Positions 16,835-28,590 are shown, numbered from the stretch's first letter. The stretch: 50,009 nucleotides of DNA from Bacteroidaceae bacterium (GCA_017445925.1 JAFSRW010000075.1:1-50009); one strand, 5' to 3'. The notes: a model not told the origin generated them from the sequence alone. Made by a program: numbers and translations.

Positions 16835-18496
16835 TTAGTCTTGTTTAATATCTGATAGTTTCTGCTTTGGCGCTACACGCTGCACACTCTTTTTGAGTTC
16901 ACTTCCTGATTTCTTCCCTCGCCAAATGAACACATCCATTTTGTCAACGGGTCGGATATAATCGAACCAGGCGAAATTAGCAAGATACAATTCCTCAGGC
17001 GGAATAAGCGGCACAGGGTACATGGTACCCGTAGCAGCAGGCATCCAAACATAATTAACCCTACGGTTCTCGATAAACAGCTTTAGCAAGGTGGTTTCTG
17101 TGTGGTTCATCTCCACCATGACGCTATCTTCGTTAAAGGGGTAATAGTTGAAAAATACATTTCCCATCGTTGTAGAAAGGTACATATCTCCCTCTTTGAA
17201 ATAGAAATGCATTTCTTTACCAGCCACTTGATTATAATGGATGCTGTCAATCTTTTCTACAGAGAGTGCCTGGCGCAAGACTTGCACACTGTCCAAGGTG
17301 CTATCGTTAAAGAAAGCCCTTATCTCTTCGCCCAGCATCTGTTGTCCTTCTTGCCACAGAATGGGGTCGTAATACATCACCAGACAAGAGTCTTGTGAAT
17401 TATAGACCATAGAGTCACAAACAGCCTGCATGTCCTCACGGAAAGCTCGTACTTTCCGGTATGCGTGCAACACTCTGTACATACTGTCAGTATCGATATA
17501 ATAGGTAAAAACCTTAAAAGTATCTGCATGGGCAAACAATGTGTCCTTCTGAGAGAAGTCAATCACCAAGGCGCTGTCGTATGCCTCGCAATAGCCTATA
17601 CTGTCTACGTAATAACAGTAATTGCCTGTAAGCATATTCTTGTTCTCCTCATCGGTATAAATAAAGTTACCGAAAGCCTCGCCGATTTTTGTTTCCCCAT
17701 TCCATACCACGCTGTCGCCAACCAGACGCTTGCCTTCGTTTACCAGAATACTTCTGTCAAGCATATAAGACTCGTCGGTCTTGGTATTGTAATAGCCTAG
17801 TTCGGAATAGATGTGGCTTTCTCCGTTCTCTATGTTGGAAGGGCCGACCACATGCGCAATGGCTGTATTGGTATTATAATACAAAGTATCAGAGAGTAAA
17901 ACTGTCTTGGGAGGTTCGGGAGGTTCGGGATTGACCAGCCTGACATTATAGTTAAAAACGGCCTGATGCGTTGCCGGCTGGTATTGTCCCCAGTCGCTTG
18001 TCAACTCATTTCCCTGATCCAAAAGGCGGCCTCCCTCGAAAAAATACCCCAAATCATATATACGGTCATAATCAAGACTGTCAGTGTACAGAATGGTTTT
18101 CAGATGCTTCAGTACCACATTATAGCGGGCTCGTGCCAGACGGTCGATACCATTATAGTACAACACTTCGCTGGTAAGCGTGAGCGTATCGCCCTGTACC
18201 ATACGTACGTTTCCAAAGGCATCAAAGGAATTTGTGGATTCGTAAAACAGAGCGCTGTCGCAATACATGAGTGTGCCCTCATGATCGAACTTGACATTCC
18301 CAACCAAAAACTGCGCTGTCTGATGAAGGCGATTGTCGAAATACAATCTATCTGCATGTAACAAATGTACACGACTATCCTTATTTGACGTTTTTGTTCT
18401 GTTGGTTCTTTCGTTATTCCGGACGGGAGTAACAGCAAACAAGATACAAACGCCAAACGAGATAAGTGTACATATTACAGACAGACGATGATTCAT
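16835..18496 (-). CDS. OstA-like protein (LptA/LptD-N related)
   Basis: 553 residues from ATG 18496, which overlaps the TGA of the upstream surA-type gene (TGATG, translational coupling). An N-terminal hydrophobic segment (ICTLISFGVCILFAVTP) is a signal or anchor. The next 320 residues are OstA/LptA-like beta-jellyroll repeats (LHADRLYFDNR, GNVRMVQGDTLTLTSEVLYYNG, repeated G-x-x-x-Y/F patterns). The C-terminal 200 residues are specific to Bacteroidota. Expected role: periplasmic transit of lipopolysaccharide to the outer membrane, which agrees with the adjacent SurA-type chaperones. Confidence 0.85.
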   Translation of the reverse strand: MNHRLSVICTLISFGVCILFAVTPVRNNERTNRTKTSNKDSRVHLLHADRLYFDNRLHQTAQFLVGNVKFDHEGTLMYCDSALFYESTNSFDAFGNVRMVQGDTLTLTSEVLYYNGIDRLARARYNVVLKHLKTILYTDSLDYDRIYDLGYFFEGGRLLDQGNELTSDWGQYQPATHQAVFNYNVRLVNPEPPEPPKTVLLSDTLYYNTNTAIAHVVGPSNIENGESHIYSELGYYNTKTDESYMLDRSILVNEGKRLVGDSVVWNGETKIGEAFGNFIYTDEENKNMLTGNYCYYVDSIGYCEAYDSALVIDFSQKDTLFAHADTFKVFTYYIDTDSMYRVLHAYRKVRAFREDMQAVCDSMVYNSQDSCLVMYYDPILWQEGQQMLGEEIRAFFNDSTLDSVQVLRQALSVEKIDSIHYNQVAGKEMHFYFKEGDMYLSTTMGNVFFNYYPFNEDSVMVEMNHTETTLLKLFIENRRVNYVWMPAATGTMYPVPLIPPEELYLANFAWFDYIRPVDKMDVFIWRGKKSGSELKKSVQRVAPKQKLSDIKQD

Positions 18497-19881
18497 CACT
18501 TAATCCAACCGGGGTATTGGAACTCGCAGTCACGCCAGTCAGGGTTAATCCTGATGTACGTTGTGCGTTGTTTTTCCTTTATCCAATCAAGAATTACCTT
18601 TTGTTTCTTTTCTGATTCAACTGCAGCCTTCAAGGTCTGAAAATCCTCAGCCATATTTGCCTTGTGCGAATTGATGCGGTTCTTCAGTTTGGCAATAGCA
18701 CAAACCGTTTTACCCTTACTGTTTACCATTGTGAAGGGCTTGGAGATCTCGCCTACTTCCATAGTACTAATTACACGGGCCAATTCGGGAGAAAGGGCAG
18801 AAAGTTCTCCCATCTCAAATCTTGTTGTAGTTTCACGTTCACCCGTCAGTTCATTCGCTCTGGTGTTGGACAGAATACCATGATTATTACGTGTATCCTT
18901 ATCGTCGGAGACAACCGTTACAGCTTCATCAAAAGTAACTATCTCTCTACGAATATGGTTTGCAATGGAATCCAGATGAGCCATTGCCGTATCTATGTCT
19001 TCCTGCTGAATTTCAGGGCGCTTGAGGATATGACGGCATTTAATCTTGTCGCCACGCTTATCAATCAACTGAATAATGTGAAAGCCGAACTCGCTCTGTG
19101 CAATCTTGCTGACTTTAGTAGGGTCTGTCAGACTAAATGCAACGTTAGCAAATCCAGGATCTAACTCACCACGCCCCATGTAAGGCATTTCGCCTCCCTG
19201 ACGGGCAGATGCCGTATCCTCGGAATACAAACGTGCCAGAGTGGAAAAAGACGTAGTTCCGGAATTCACACGCTCAGTATATTCACGCAGCGTACTCTTT
19301 ACACGCTCTATCTCTTCAGGATGAACACGCGGTTGCTGCACCAGAATCTGAACTTCCACCTGGGTAGGAATCAAGGGCAGACTATCCTCAGACAAATCTT
19401 TGTAATAGCGACGAACCTCAGCGGGAGTGGCCTTAACATCTTCTGTCAGCTTCTCGCGCATCCTGCGCATAATTAATTCGTTCTTGAATTGGTCGAAAAA
19501 CTCCTCACGAATCTGAGTCATTGTCATTTGCATGTATTCTTCCAATTTCTCCTTAGAGCCTGCCAGTAATATTTTCTCGTTAACTTCCTGCTCCACGTAC
19601 GAATTAACATCTGCATCTGCCACTTCAACGCTATCAATAACCGCTTGATGAATAAAAAGCTTCTGAATGGCCAACTGCTCAGGAATCACACAATAAGGGT
19701 TACCCGTGAGGGAACTTCCAAACTGTAATCGGTTCTTCTCTATTTCCGATTTCAGAATGGCATCGTCGCCAACCACCCATACCACTTCGTCTATCACATT
19801 GTTCAGCGTGCTCTGAGCAAATGACAGAACGCTGTAGATAGACAAGCATATCAGGTTTATATATCTGCCGTAAACCTTCAT
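18496..19881 (-). CDS. SurA-like periplasmic peptidyl-prolyl isomerase
   Basis: 461 residues with a signal peptide (about 1-23, ending SFAQS). An N-terminal SurA-type chaperone region (DEVVWVVGDDAILKSEIEKN) is followed by a parvulin domain at about 175-285 (FSTLARLYSEDTASARQGGEM, EFGFHIIQLIDKRGDKIKCRHIL) and a second, more divergent parvulin-like segment to about residue 400. Role: folding and delivery of outer-membrane proteins. It starts 8 nt after the PpiC-type gene and overlaps the OstA-like gene by one base. Confidence 0.92.
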   Translation of the reverse strand: MKVYGRYINLICLSIYSVLSFAQSTLNNVIDEVVWVVGDDAILKSEIEKNRLQFGSSLTGNPYCVIPEQLAIQKLFIHQAVIDSVEVADADVNSYVEQEVNEKILLAGSKEKLEEYMQMTMTQIREEFFDQFKNELIMRRMREKLTEDVKATPAEVRRYYKDLSEDSLPLIPTQVEVQILVQQPRVHPEEIERVKSTLREYTERVNSGTTSFSTLARLYSEDTASARQGGEMPYMGRGELDPGFANVAFSLTDPTKVSKIAQSEFGFHIIQLIDKRGDKIKCRHILKRPEIQQEDIDTAMAHLDSIANHIRREIVTFDEAVTVVSDDKDTRNNHGILSNTRANELTGERETTTRFEMGELSALSPELARVISTMEVGEISKPFTMVNSKGKTVCAIAKLKNRINSHKANMAEDFQTLKAAVESEKKQKVILDWIKEKQRTTYIRINPDWRDCEFQYPGWIK

Positions 19882-19889
19882 ATAAAAGA

Positions 19890-21314
19890 TTAATGATTAT
19901 TTACTGTTTTCAGGACGTCCTCGTGAATCTCAACAGGATAACGCTTACGTAAGTCTGCCACATACTCATCCTCACGCATACGCTGGTAGTCAGTAACCAC
20001 CTGATTACTGATATCTGTCCATTCTTCCGGCCCCTTCTTCAATACTTTTCCCACAACGGCTGCATAAGGGAAATCCTTCAGCGGATTCAATTTAGCACTC
20101 TTATCTTTCAAGGCCAGCACATCAACATTGGCGTTATCTCCTTTCTTGAAAAGACGACGTTCCATACGAACCATTACGCTATCCTTATTGAATTGCTCAC
20201 GAATCGTAGCTGTCCACTTATCCTCGGGAACACCTTTCAGGCATTTCTTGACTGCCTTAACGTCAGCCTGATTCTTGCAATAATAAACTAAGCCGCGGAA
20301 ATGAGGTTCCTTCCAGGCATATTTCTTCTTGTTTGCCTTGAAATAAGAAGCTATGCCCATAGTATCCTTGCTGGCAGGTTCCCACACATTTCTGCTGCAC
20401 TCCTCAAAGAGCAACAAACCGTCATGATACTCCTGCACCAGATATTTCAACTCATTATCCTGTGCACACAGGCGCTCTGTTTCTTCATCAAGAATTTCCT
20501 CTACGGTCTTCTGTGGTGAAGACTGCTGAGCCATAGAATCCAACACCTGAGCAGCAAGTTGGTTCTCCAATCCCTGACTTTCCAGATAACGACGGATGTT
20601 TTCCTTCAGCTCATCATAACTTTCCAAAGGTTTCTTATCCATCAGTTTAATAATATGGTAACCTACGGTAGAGAGGAAAGGCTCTGAAACCTGTCCTACT
20701 TCCAGACTGTAAGCAACATCCTCGAATTCCTTCAGCGTCTGGTTGGGACCAATCCAAGGAAGCAAACCGCCACGGGCAGCAGAACCAGGGTCCTGAGATA
20801 CCTTCTTGGCTAACTCTGCAAAGTCAGCACCGTTCTTCAGTTCCTGAGCAACAGAATCTATACGAGCCTTCGCTGCAGCCTGAACATCTTCTGTTGCAGC
20901 CTGCGGAACACGTAAGAAGATATGTGCAGGTTGCAGAAGTTCCTTTCCTTGCAAACTTGCCAACATCTGATCATAATATTTCTTGCACTCATCCTCCATA
21001 GCATTATGGGGAATCAGTAAGGGACGGATTTGCTGGTCGCGATATTGGTGGAACTCCTTCTGATAACTGGAAAGCGTATCCAGATGATTATCCAAAGCTG
21101 CCTGAACCTTCAACTTGTAATTGACAAAAAGTTGCGCGTATTCCTCAACGTTCTTTTTGTCCAATACACCTTCAGAATTGTTTTTGTTGTAATTGTATTC
21201 GAACTCACTTCGGGGAACCGGCTGGCCGTTTACGTGCATTACTATAGGATCATCTTGAGCATTGGCACCGATTCCTGCAACAAGAAACAAAAATGAACAC
21301 AGAATCTTTTTCAT
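19890..21314 (-). CDS. PpiC-type periplasmic peptidyl-prolyl isomerase
   Basis: 474 residues with a clear signal peptide (MKKILCSFLFLVAGIGANA). One well-formed parvulin domain sits at about 120-235 (ELLQPAHIFLRVPQAA, ADFAELAKKVSQDPGSAARGGLLPWIG, GQVSEPFLSTVGYHIIKLMDKK). The C-terminal half is an unassigned helical region that may hold a degraded second domain. It is the first of two isomerase genes in tandem after guaB; the pair probably divides outer-membrane protein chaperoning. Confidence 0.9.
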   Translation of the reverse strand: MKKILCSFLFLVAGIGANAQDDPIVMHVNGQPVPRSEFEYNYNKNNSEGVLDKKNVEEYAQLFVNYKLKVQAALDNHLDTLSSYQKEFHQYRDQQIRPLLIPHNAMEDECKKYYDQMLASLQGKELLQPAHIFLRVPQAATEDVQAAAKARIDSVAQELKNGADFAELAKKVSQDPGSAARGGLLPWIGPNQTLKEFEDVAYSLEVGQVSEPFLSTVGYHIIKLMDKKPLESYDELKENIRRYLESQGLENQLAAQVLDSMAQQSSPQKTVEEILDEETERLCAQDNELKYLVQEYHDGLLLFEECSRNVWEPASKDTMGIASYFKANKKKYAWKEPHFRGLVYYCKNQADVKAVKKCLKGVPEDKWTATIREQFNKDSVMVRMERRLFKKGDNANVDVLALKDKSAKLNPLKDFPYAAVVGKVLKKGPEEWTDISNQVVTDYQRMREDEYVADLRKRYPVEIHEDVLKTVNNH

Positions 21315-21328
21315 ACCTTATTATACTT

Positions 21329-22810
<1,482 letters not shown>

Positions 22811-22831
22811 TTATATAGAATTTATTGCGTG

Positions 22832-22839
22832 CAAAAGTA
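22832..22839 (-). promoter_or_regulatory. -7 element of guaB
   Basis: TACTTTTG on the minus strand, 25 nt before the guaB ATG. No good TTTG is seen 19-21 bp upstream, where there is a T-rich tract. Confidence 0.55.
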
Positions 22840-22883
22840 CAAAAAAAAACTGATTATTCCGACACAAAAAATGCCAAATTTTC

Positions 22884-25055
22884 TTAATTAGCCATTTCCG
22901 AGAGGAACTTGATGCGAACAAGTCGGATTTCGGTCTCTGTATAGTCTTCACCCAAAGCATCCAGAGCCTCATCCAAATCATCCGACTCCGACTCTTCCAT
23001 GAAGTAGTCATAGATGTCCTGCATATCATCTTCGTCCATTACATCTTCAATATAATAGTCGATATTCAGCTTTGTTCCACTATACACAATGGTTTCTATT
23101 TCATCCAACAACTCTTCAAGGGTAAGTCCCTTGGCTTTGGCAATATCTTCAAAAGCAAGTTTCCTATCAATGCCTTCAATGATACTTACCTTGTTCTTGC
23201 TTTTGTTTGCCAGTGTCCTGACACGCAAATCCTCCAGACGCTCTATCTCGTTTTCCTCGCAATATTTAGCTATCAGTTCACAGAACTCCTTACCATAACG
23301 GGCAGCTTTTCCATCACCAACGCCTCTTATATTCTTCAGTTCCTCCAACGAGATTGGGTATGTAGTAGCCATATCCTCCAACGAAGGGTCTTGGAAGATA
23401 ACGTATGGAGGTACACCTTTCTTCTCGGCTATACTCTTACGCAAAGATTTCAGCAGAGAGAACAGAGTTTCGTCCAAAACGGCGGACTCGCCTACCATGG
23501 GCTCCTCGTACTCGTCGAACTCATTATCCTTGGATATCCAGAACTCAACGGGCTTGCGCATAAAGCGCCTTCCTTCTTCTGTAATCTTCAGCAGACCATA
23601 GTTCTCTACCTCTTTCTCTATGTAGCCCGAAATCATTCCCTGACGTATGACTGCGCTCCAGAAACTAGCTTCATGTTCATCGCCACAGCCGAAGCATTCA
23701 AGATCCTCATGCCTATGTGATACCACCTCCTCTGTTTCCCTACCAACAAGCACATCTATAACATGGTTCACCTTGAAGTTCTCCTTTATAGCCTCTATAA
23801 CCTGCAGTGCCAGAACAAGTTCCTCTGAAGCTTCTTGCTTTTCCTTGGGGAATCTGCAGTTGTCACAGTTTCCGCAGTTATCGGGTTCATATTCTTCTCC
23901 GAAGTAGTGGAGCAGGAATTTTCTTCTACAAATAGTGGTCTCTGCATAAGCAGAAGTCTCCTGCAAAAGCTGCCGACCGATATCCTGTTCAGCAACGGGC
24001 TTGCCCTCCATAAACTTCTCCAACTTTCGTAAATCCTTGGGGGAATAGAATGTCAGACAATATCCTTCGCCTCCGTCACGTCCAGCACGTCCCGTTTCCT
24101 GATAATAGCCTTCCAGACTCTTGGGAATATCATAGTGAATCACAAAACGAACATCCGGTTTGTCGATTCCCATACCAAAAGCAATTGTTGCCACAATAAC
24201 GTCCAGGCGTTCCATTAAGAAATCATCCTGCGTTTCGCTTCTTACAGAGGAATCCATGCCTGCATGATAGGCTCGGGCATTTATCTGGTTGGCACGCAAG
24301 ACTTCTGCCAGTTCCTCCACTTTCTTACGGCTCAGACAGTAAATAATCCCGCTTTTGCCTTTATGTTGCATAATAAAACGGATGATGTCCTTGTCAACAT
24401 CCTTCGTCTTCGGTCTTACTTCGTAATATAGATTGGGACGGTTAAACGAGCTCTTGAACTCTGTAGCATCCATCATCCCCAGGTTCTTCTTGATATCGCC
24501 ACGAACCTTGTCGGTTGCCGTTGCAGTTAGAGCGATGATGGGGGCGTCACCTATCTGATTTACTATAGGACGGATTCGCCTGTATTCCGGACGGAAATCA
24601 TGTCCCCATTCCGATATACAATGAGCCTCATCTACAGCATAGAACGATATCTTAACACTTGTCAGGAAACTTACATTATCTTCCTTTGTAAGTGATTCCG
24701 GAGCCACATACAGCAACTTGGTACGACCCGCCTTTACATCGCGCTTAACAATATCTATCTGAGTCTTTGTCAGGGATGAATTTAGGAAGTGGGCAATACC
24801 GTCATCTTCGCTCACTTGGCGGATAGCATCCACCTGGTTTTTCATCAATGCAATAAGAGGGGAAATTACGATTGCCGTTCCTTCCATCAGCAAGGCCGGC
24901 AACTGATAGCAAAGAGACTTACCTCCTCCAGTAGGCATCAGCACAAATGTATCGTGCCCCGCAAGCACGTTACGGATAATAGCTTCCTGGTCGCCTTTGA
25001 AACAGTCAAAGCCAAAGTAATGTTTCAGTTGTTCTATCAGATTATAATTCTCCAT
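22884..25055 (-). CDS. recQ: ATP-dependent DNA helicase RecQ
   Basis: 723 residues. SF2 3'-5' helicase for recombination and fork repair. Walker A PTGGGKS (41-47), DEAH box (142-145), aromatic-rich loop ISEWGHDFRPEY, helicase C with QETGRAGRDG, the RecQ zinc site (CRRKFLLHYFGEEYEPDNCGNCDNC region, about 380-405), a winged helix, then an HRDC domain (about 535-615). The last 100 residues (YIEDVMDEDDMQDIYDYF) are an acidic extension beyond the E. coli protein. Consensus promoter upstream. Confidence 0.97.
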   Translation of the reverse strand: MENYNLIEQLKHYFGFDCFKGDQEAIIRNVLAGHDTFVLMPTGGGKSLCYQLPALLMEGTAIVISPLIALMKNQVDAIRQVSEDDGIAHFLNSSLTKTQIDIVKRDVKAGRTKLLYVAPESLTKEDNVSFLTSVKISFYAVDEAHCISEWGHDFRPEYRRIRPIVNQIGDAPIIALTATATDKVRGDIKKNLGMMDATEFKSSFNRPNLYYEVRPKTKDVDKDIIRFIMQHKGKSGIIYCLSRKKVEELAEVLRANQINARAYHAGMDSSVRSETQDDFLMERLDVIVATIAFGMGIDKPDVRFVIHYDIPKSLEGYYQETGRAGRDGGEGYCLTFYSPKDLRKLEKFMEGKPVAEQDIGRQLLQETSAYAETTICRRKFLLHYFGEEYEPDNCGNCDNCRFPKEKQEASEELVLALQVIEAIKENFKVNHVIDVLVGRETEEVVSHRHEDLECFGCGDEHEASFWSAVIRQGMISGYIEKEVENYGLLKITEEGRRFMRKPVEFWISKDNEFDEYEEPMVGESAVLDETLFSLLKSLRKSIAEKKGVPPYVIFQDPSLEDMATTYPISLEELKNIRGVGDGKAARYGKEFCELIAKYCEENEIERLEDLRVRTLANKSKNKVSIIEGIDRKLAFEDIAKAKGLTLEELLDEIETIVYSGTKLNIDYYIEDVMDEDDMQDIYDYFMEESESDDLDEALDALGEDYTETEIRLVRIKFLSEMAN

Positions 25056-25078
25056 ACTGTCATTCCCGAAATTCCTTA

Positions 25079-25110
25079 CAAAGTTATAATATTTTTTCTA
25101 TACAACACAA
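25079..25110 (-). promoter_or_regulatory. Promoter of recQ
   Basis: Minus-strand TTG (25108-25110), 21 nt, TAACTTTG (25079-25086), about 24 nt before the ATG. Confidence 0.7.
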
Positions 25111-25141
25111 GTTTTTTTGCAATTATTTTTATGTTCGTTGC

Positions 25142-25180
25142 AAAAAAAATGGAAGGAACTTTGCTTTCCCTCCATTTTTC
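25142..25180 (-). terminator. Intrinsic terminator after clpX
   Basis: On the minus strand ATGGA-G-GGAA pairs with TTCC-T-TCCAT around a 7-nt loop. It is preceded by a short A-run and followed by eight T. It starts 16 nt after the clpX stop and isolates it from recQ. Confidence 0.82.
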
Positions 25181-25195
25181 TTGTTATTCTTTGTC

Positions 25196-26422
25196 TTATG
25201 CTATAAGACGATGCGATTTTTCAATCTGTCTACGAGCATAATCTTCTGTCACGACAAACTTCTTCACCTTTCCAGAAGGAGCGTCATACTGAGCATCTAT
25301 CATAACGGCCTCCATGATGCTACGCAGACCTCTGGCACCCAGCTTGTATTCCACAGCCTTATCCACCATGTATTCTAGGGCTTCCGGTTCGAAGGTCAGC
25401 TTAATGCCGTCCATATCAAAAAGCTTTACCTGCTGCTTAACCAGCGAATTTTTAGGTTCTGTAAGAATATTGCGCAAAGCTATCTTGTCAAGCGGATTCA
25501 AATAAGTGAGTACAGGAAGTCGGCCTATAATCTCTGGAATCAGACCAAAGCTTTTCAAATCCTGAGGCACAATGTACTTCATCAGATTCTTGGAATCTAT
25601 CTTCTGCTGATTCTGTACACTGTTGTATCCCACTACATGGGTATTAAGGCGCTGGGCAATCTTCTTCTCTATACCGTCAAAGGCACCGCCGCAGATGAAA
25701 AGGATGTTTCTGGTGTCCACCTCTATGTAATCCTGATCGGGATGCTTTCTGCCTCCCTTGGGTGGAACATTCACCTTGGCACCTTCCAGCAATTTTAGCA
25801 AGCCCTGCTGTACGCCTTCACCGCTCACATCACGTGTGATGCTTGGGTTATCAGTCTTACGGGCAATCTTGTCTATCTCATCTATAAATACAATGCCACG
25901 CTCTGCGGCCTTCACGTCGTAATCAGCTACTTGAAGCAGTCGGCTCAGAATACTTTCCACATCCTCGCCTACATAGCCGGCCTCAGTGAATACCGTAGCA
26001 TCAACAATGGTGAAGGGAACTTTCAGCAGATTGGCGATGGTTCTTGCCAGCAAAGTCTTTCCCGTGCCGGTTGAACCCACCATAATAACATTGCTCTTCT
26101 CAATCTCTACACCATCATCAGCCTTCTTCTGCCCCAATCTCTTATAATGGTTGTAAACAGAAACAGACAGATAACGTTTGGCATCCTCCTGCCCTATCAC
26201 ATACTGGTCAAGATATTCTTTAATCTGCTTGGGCTTGGGAATATCATTCAGACAGAAATCGTTAGAAGAACGAGAAGGTTTCTCACCCATATTCTCCTGC
26301 ACGATCTTATATGCCTGCGTAGCACAATCGCTACAGATGTAGCCGTTGATTCCAGACAGCAACAAGGGCACTTCACTTTCTGGACGCCCACAGAACGAAC
26401 ACCTATCTTGTTTTTGAGCCAT
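25196..26422 (-). CDS. clpX: ATP-dependent Clp protease ATP-binding subunit ClpX
   Basis: 408 residues. AAA+ unfoldase that feeds ClpP. N-terminal C4 zinc domain (Cys8, Cys11, Cys30, Cys33), Walker A GSTGTGKT (116-123), Walker B with DEID (181-184), and the pore loop GYVGEDVES (149-157). The ClpP-docking IGF-type loop is represented in the AQRLN-to-IVPQD segment but is not a clean IGF. Last gene of the tig-clpP-clpX operon, 3 nt after clpP. Confidence 0.97.
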   Translation of the reverse strand: MAQKQDRCSFCGRPESEVPLLLSGINGYICSDCATQAYKIVQENMGEKPSRSSNDFCLNDIPKPKQIKEYLDQYVIGQEDAKRYLSVSVYNHYKRLGQKKADDGVEIEKSNVIMVGSTGTGKTLLARTIANLLKVPFTIVDATVFTEAGYVGEDVESILSRLLQVADYDVKAAERGIVFIDEIDKIARKTDNPSITRDVSGEGVQQGLLKLLEGAKVNVPPKGGRKHPDQDYIEVDTRNILFICGGAFDGIEKKIAQRLNTHVVGYNSVQNQQKIDSKNLMKYIVPQDLKSFGLIPEIIGRLPVLTYLNPLDKIALRNILTEPKNSLVKQQVKLFDMDGIKLTFEPEALEYMVDKAVEYKLGARGLRSIMEAVMIDAQYDAPSGKVKKFVVTEDYARRQIEKSHRLIA

Positions 26423-26425
26423 CTT

Positions 26426-27094
26426 TTACTGTTTCTTTACCAACACCTGATCTATCATACCGTACTCTTGAGCTTCCTGGGCAGTCATCCAGTAATCGCG
26501 GTCGCTGTCAGCCCAAACCTTGTCAAAGTCGGTATGTGAGTGATTGGCTATGATGGTATAAAGTTCTTTCTTCAACTTCTGAATCTCGCGAGCCGTAATC
26601 TCGATATCACTGGCTTGCCCCTGAGCACCGCCCATGGGTTGGTGAATCATCACGCGGCTATGAGTCAGCGCACTGCGTTTTCCCTCGGTTCCTGCCACCA
26701 GCAATACGGCAGCCATACTGGCAGCCATACCTGTACAGATAGTAGCCACATCACTACCAATGAACTGCATGGTGTCATAAATACCCAGTCCGGCATACAC
26801 GCTACCGCCAGGACTGTTTATGTAGATACTGATATCCTTACCAGCATCCACACTATCCAGATACAGCAACTGAGCCTGCAACGTATTGGCTGTGTAGTCG
26901 TCAATCTGAGTACCGAGGAAAATAATACGGTCCATCATCAGACGGCTGAACACATCCATCTGCGTAACATTCAGCTGGCGTTCCTCCAGGATATATGGAT
27001 TAAGGTATTGGTTCTGTGCACTTATCACATCGTCCAGAACCATACTGTTCATACCCAGATGGCGGGTAGCATATTTTTTGAAGTCGTTGTTCAT
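26426..27094 (-). CDS. clpP: ATP-dependent Clp protease proteolytic subunit
   Basis: 222 residues. Serine protease with catalytic Ser126 (GMAASM), His151 (MIHQP) and probable Asp200 (DRDYW). About 28 residues longer at the N-terminus than E. coli mature ClpP, in keeping with a propeptide. Its ATG overlaps the TAA of tig (TAATG), giving coupled translation. Works with ClpX from the next gene. Confidence 0.97.
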   Translation of the reverse strand: MNNDFKKYATRHLGMNSMVLDDVISAQNQYLNPYILEERQLNVTQMDVFSRLMMDRIIFLGTQIDDYTANTLQAQLLYLDSVDAGKDISIYINSPGGSVYAGLGIYDTMQFIGSDVATICTGMAASMAAVLLVAGTEGKRSALTHSRVMIHQPMGGAQGQASDIEITAREIQKLKKELYTIIANHSHTDFDKVWADSDRDYWMTAQEAQEYGMIDQVLVKKQ

Positions 27095-28497
27095 TACTTC
27101 TTGCTCTTTGTTGTCTTAGTTGGTTTTGCTTCCTTGTTTTCTTTTTCAAAGAGTTTGTTGAACTCATCCAGAGAAACAGCCTTCTCTGTCAGCTTAACGG
27201 TTTCCTTAGCCTTAGCCACAATTTTGTTCTCTACGGTACGAGCCACCAGACCCTCTGCCTGCTGCTGATTCTTCAGCATCTCGTTGGCATAGTTTGTAAG
27301 AACGTCATCGGGCAGATTGGTCATGCCGTACTGGGCAAACTGCATACGTGTGGCTGCCTTAGCGGTCTCAAGCACATCGGGCTGCTCAACCTTCAGTTCA
27401 AACTGGTCTGAAAGTTGCTCCTTGATAAGGTGCCAAGTCAGTTCGTCAAGACTGGGCTTAAAGTTTTCCTCAATGTATGCGTCATCCTTATCGGCATTAT
27501 TCTGCTTCATGATACGCTTGAGCATAGCCTCGGGATATTCCAATTCGCCAATTCGTTTAACCAGATAAGCACGGAGGTCCTGAAGGAACTTATAGTCGCT
27601 GTCGGCAACAAAGCTCTTCTTCATGTCCTCTGCAATGTGTGCACGGAACTCTTCCTCGTTCTTAACAGCGCCTTCACCCAGTACCTGGTCGAAGAGTGCC
27701 TGATCAAGAGCAGCAGCCTCAAAGCGGGTAATCTCTGCAACCTGGAAACTGAAGTCCGACTTCACGTTAGCAGCTTCTTCCTTGCTAATCTTCAACAAGC
27801 TTGCCAACTCAACATCGCTGTCGTTGTAAGCCTTAGCGGGGTTGAACACGATAACATCGTTCACCTTAGCGCCCTCGAACTTAGCCTTCTCATCATCGTT
27901 CTTCATGTAGTTGGGCAGCATAACGGCGTTCTCAACCTGAATACCGCCTTCCAGGGTATTACCCTTCTCGTCCAACTGAGCCAAGAGGCCCTTTACCATA
28001 TCGTTGCTCTGATAGCTGTCCACCTTCTGGTACTGACCGCCACGCTGGCAGTATGCCTGAACCTGCTGGTCCACCATAGCATCGTCAACGTTGATGGTGT
28101 AGTAGTTCAGCTTATCCATAGCTGAAAGCTTGGCATCGAACTCGGGTGCCAATGCAATATCGAATGCAAAGGTGAACTCCTCCTGAGTAGCAAAATCAAT
28201 GGCAGGAGTCTTCTCCTCGTTAGCCATAGGCTCGCCCAGAATGTTAACCTTCTGTTCACGGATATACTTATAGAGCTCGTGACTTAAAATCTTATTTATC
28301 TCATCTGCAAGAATCTCTGTGCCGAAACGCTTCTTCAGCAGTCCCATGGGAACCTGACCGGGACGGAAGCCTGGCAAATTTGCTTTCTTGCGGAAGTCTT
28401 TCAGTGCTTTTTCTACTTTTTCTGCGTAATCTGATTTCTCAATCTTCATGGTGAGCAAAGCGCTCACTTTGTCTACGTTTTCGAATGAAATATTCAT
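27094..28497 (-). CDS. tig: Trigger factor
   Basis: 467 residues. Ribosome-associated chaperone. The N-terminal ribosome-docking signature GFRPGQVP is at 43-50. The remainder matches trigger factor in length and helix content; the central isomerase domain is divergent, as is common in this phylum. The C-terminus is a Lys-rich tail. First gene of the tig-clpP-clpX operon, with a consensus promoter whose -33 box lies in a tandem array. Confidence 0.94.
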   Translation of the reverse strand: MNISFENVDKVSALLTMKIEKSDYAEKVEKALKDFRKKANLPGFRPGQVPMGLLKKRFGTEILADEINKILSHELYKYIREQKVNILGEPMANEEKTPAIDFATQEEFTFAFDIALAPEFDAKLSAMDKLNYYTINVDDAMVDQQVQAYCQRGGQYQKVDSYQSNDMVKGLLAQLDEKGNTLEGGIQVENAVMLPNYMKNDDEKAKFEGAKVNDVIVFNPAKAYNDSDVELASLLKISKEEAANVKSDFSFQVAEITRFEAAALDQALFDQVLGEGAVKNEEEFRAHIAEDMKKSFVADSDYKFLQDLRAYLVKRIGELEYPEAMLKRIMKQNNADKDDAYIEENFKPSLDELTWHLIKEQLSDQFELKVEQPDVLETAKAATRMQFAQYGMTNLPDDVLTNYANEMLKNQQQAEGLVARTVENKIVAKAKETVKLTEKAVSLDEFNKLFEKENKEAKPTKTTKSKK

Positions 28498-28542
28498 TGC
28501 TTATCCTTTAATATTATTATACCTCTTTTTCAAAATTGGCTG

Positions 28543-28573
28543 CAAAGGTACAACAGATAATTCAAAATTCAAA
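28543..28573 (-). promoter_or_regulatory. Promoter of tig; -33 box supplied by a tandem array
   Basis: Minus-strand TTTG (28570-28573), 19 nt, TACCTTTG (28543-28550). The TTTG is one of several produced by a GAATTTT repeat. Confidence 0.8.
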
Positions 28574-28590
28574 ATTCCAAATTCAAAATT
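28560..28590. repeat. TTCAAAA tandem array in the tig promoter
   Basis: Seven-bp units TTCAAAA/TTCCAAA. On the minus strand they read as TTTTGAA and give TTTG boxes at several spacings from the -7 element; the one at 28570-28573 is exactly 19 bp away. Confidence 0.75.
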
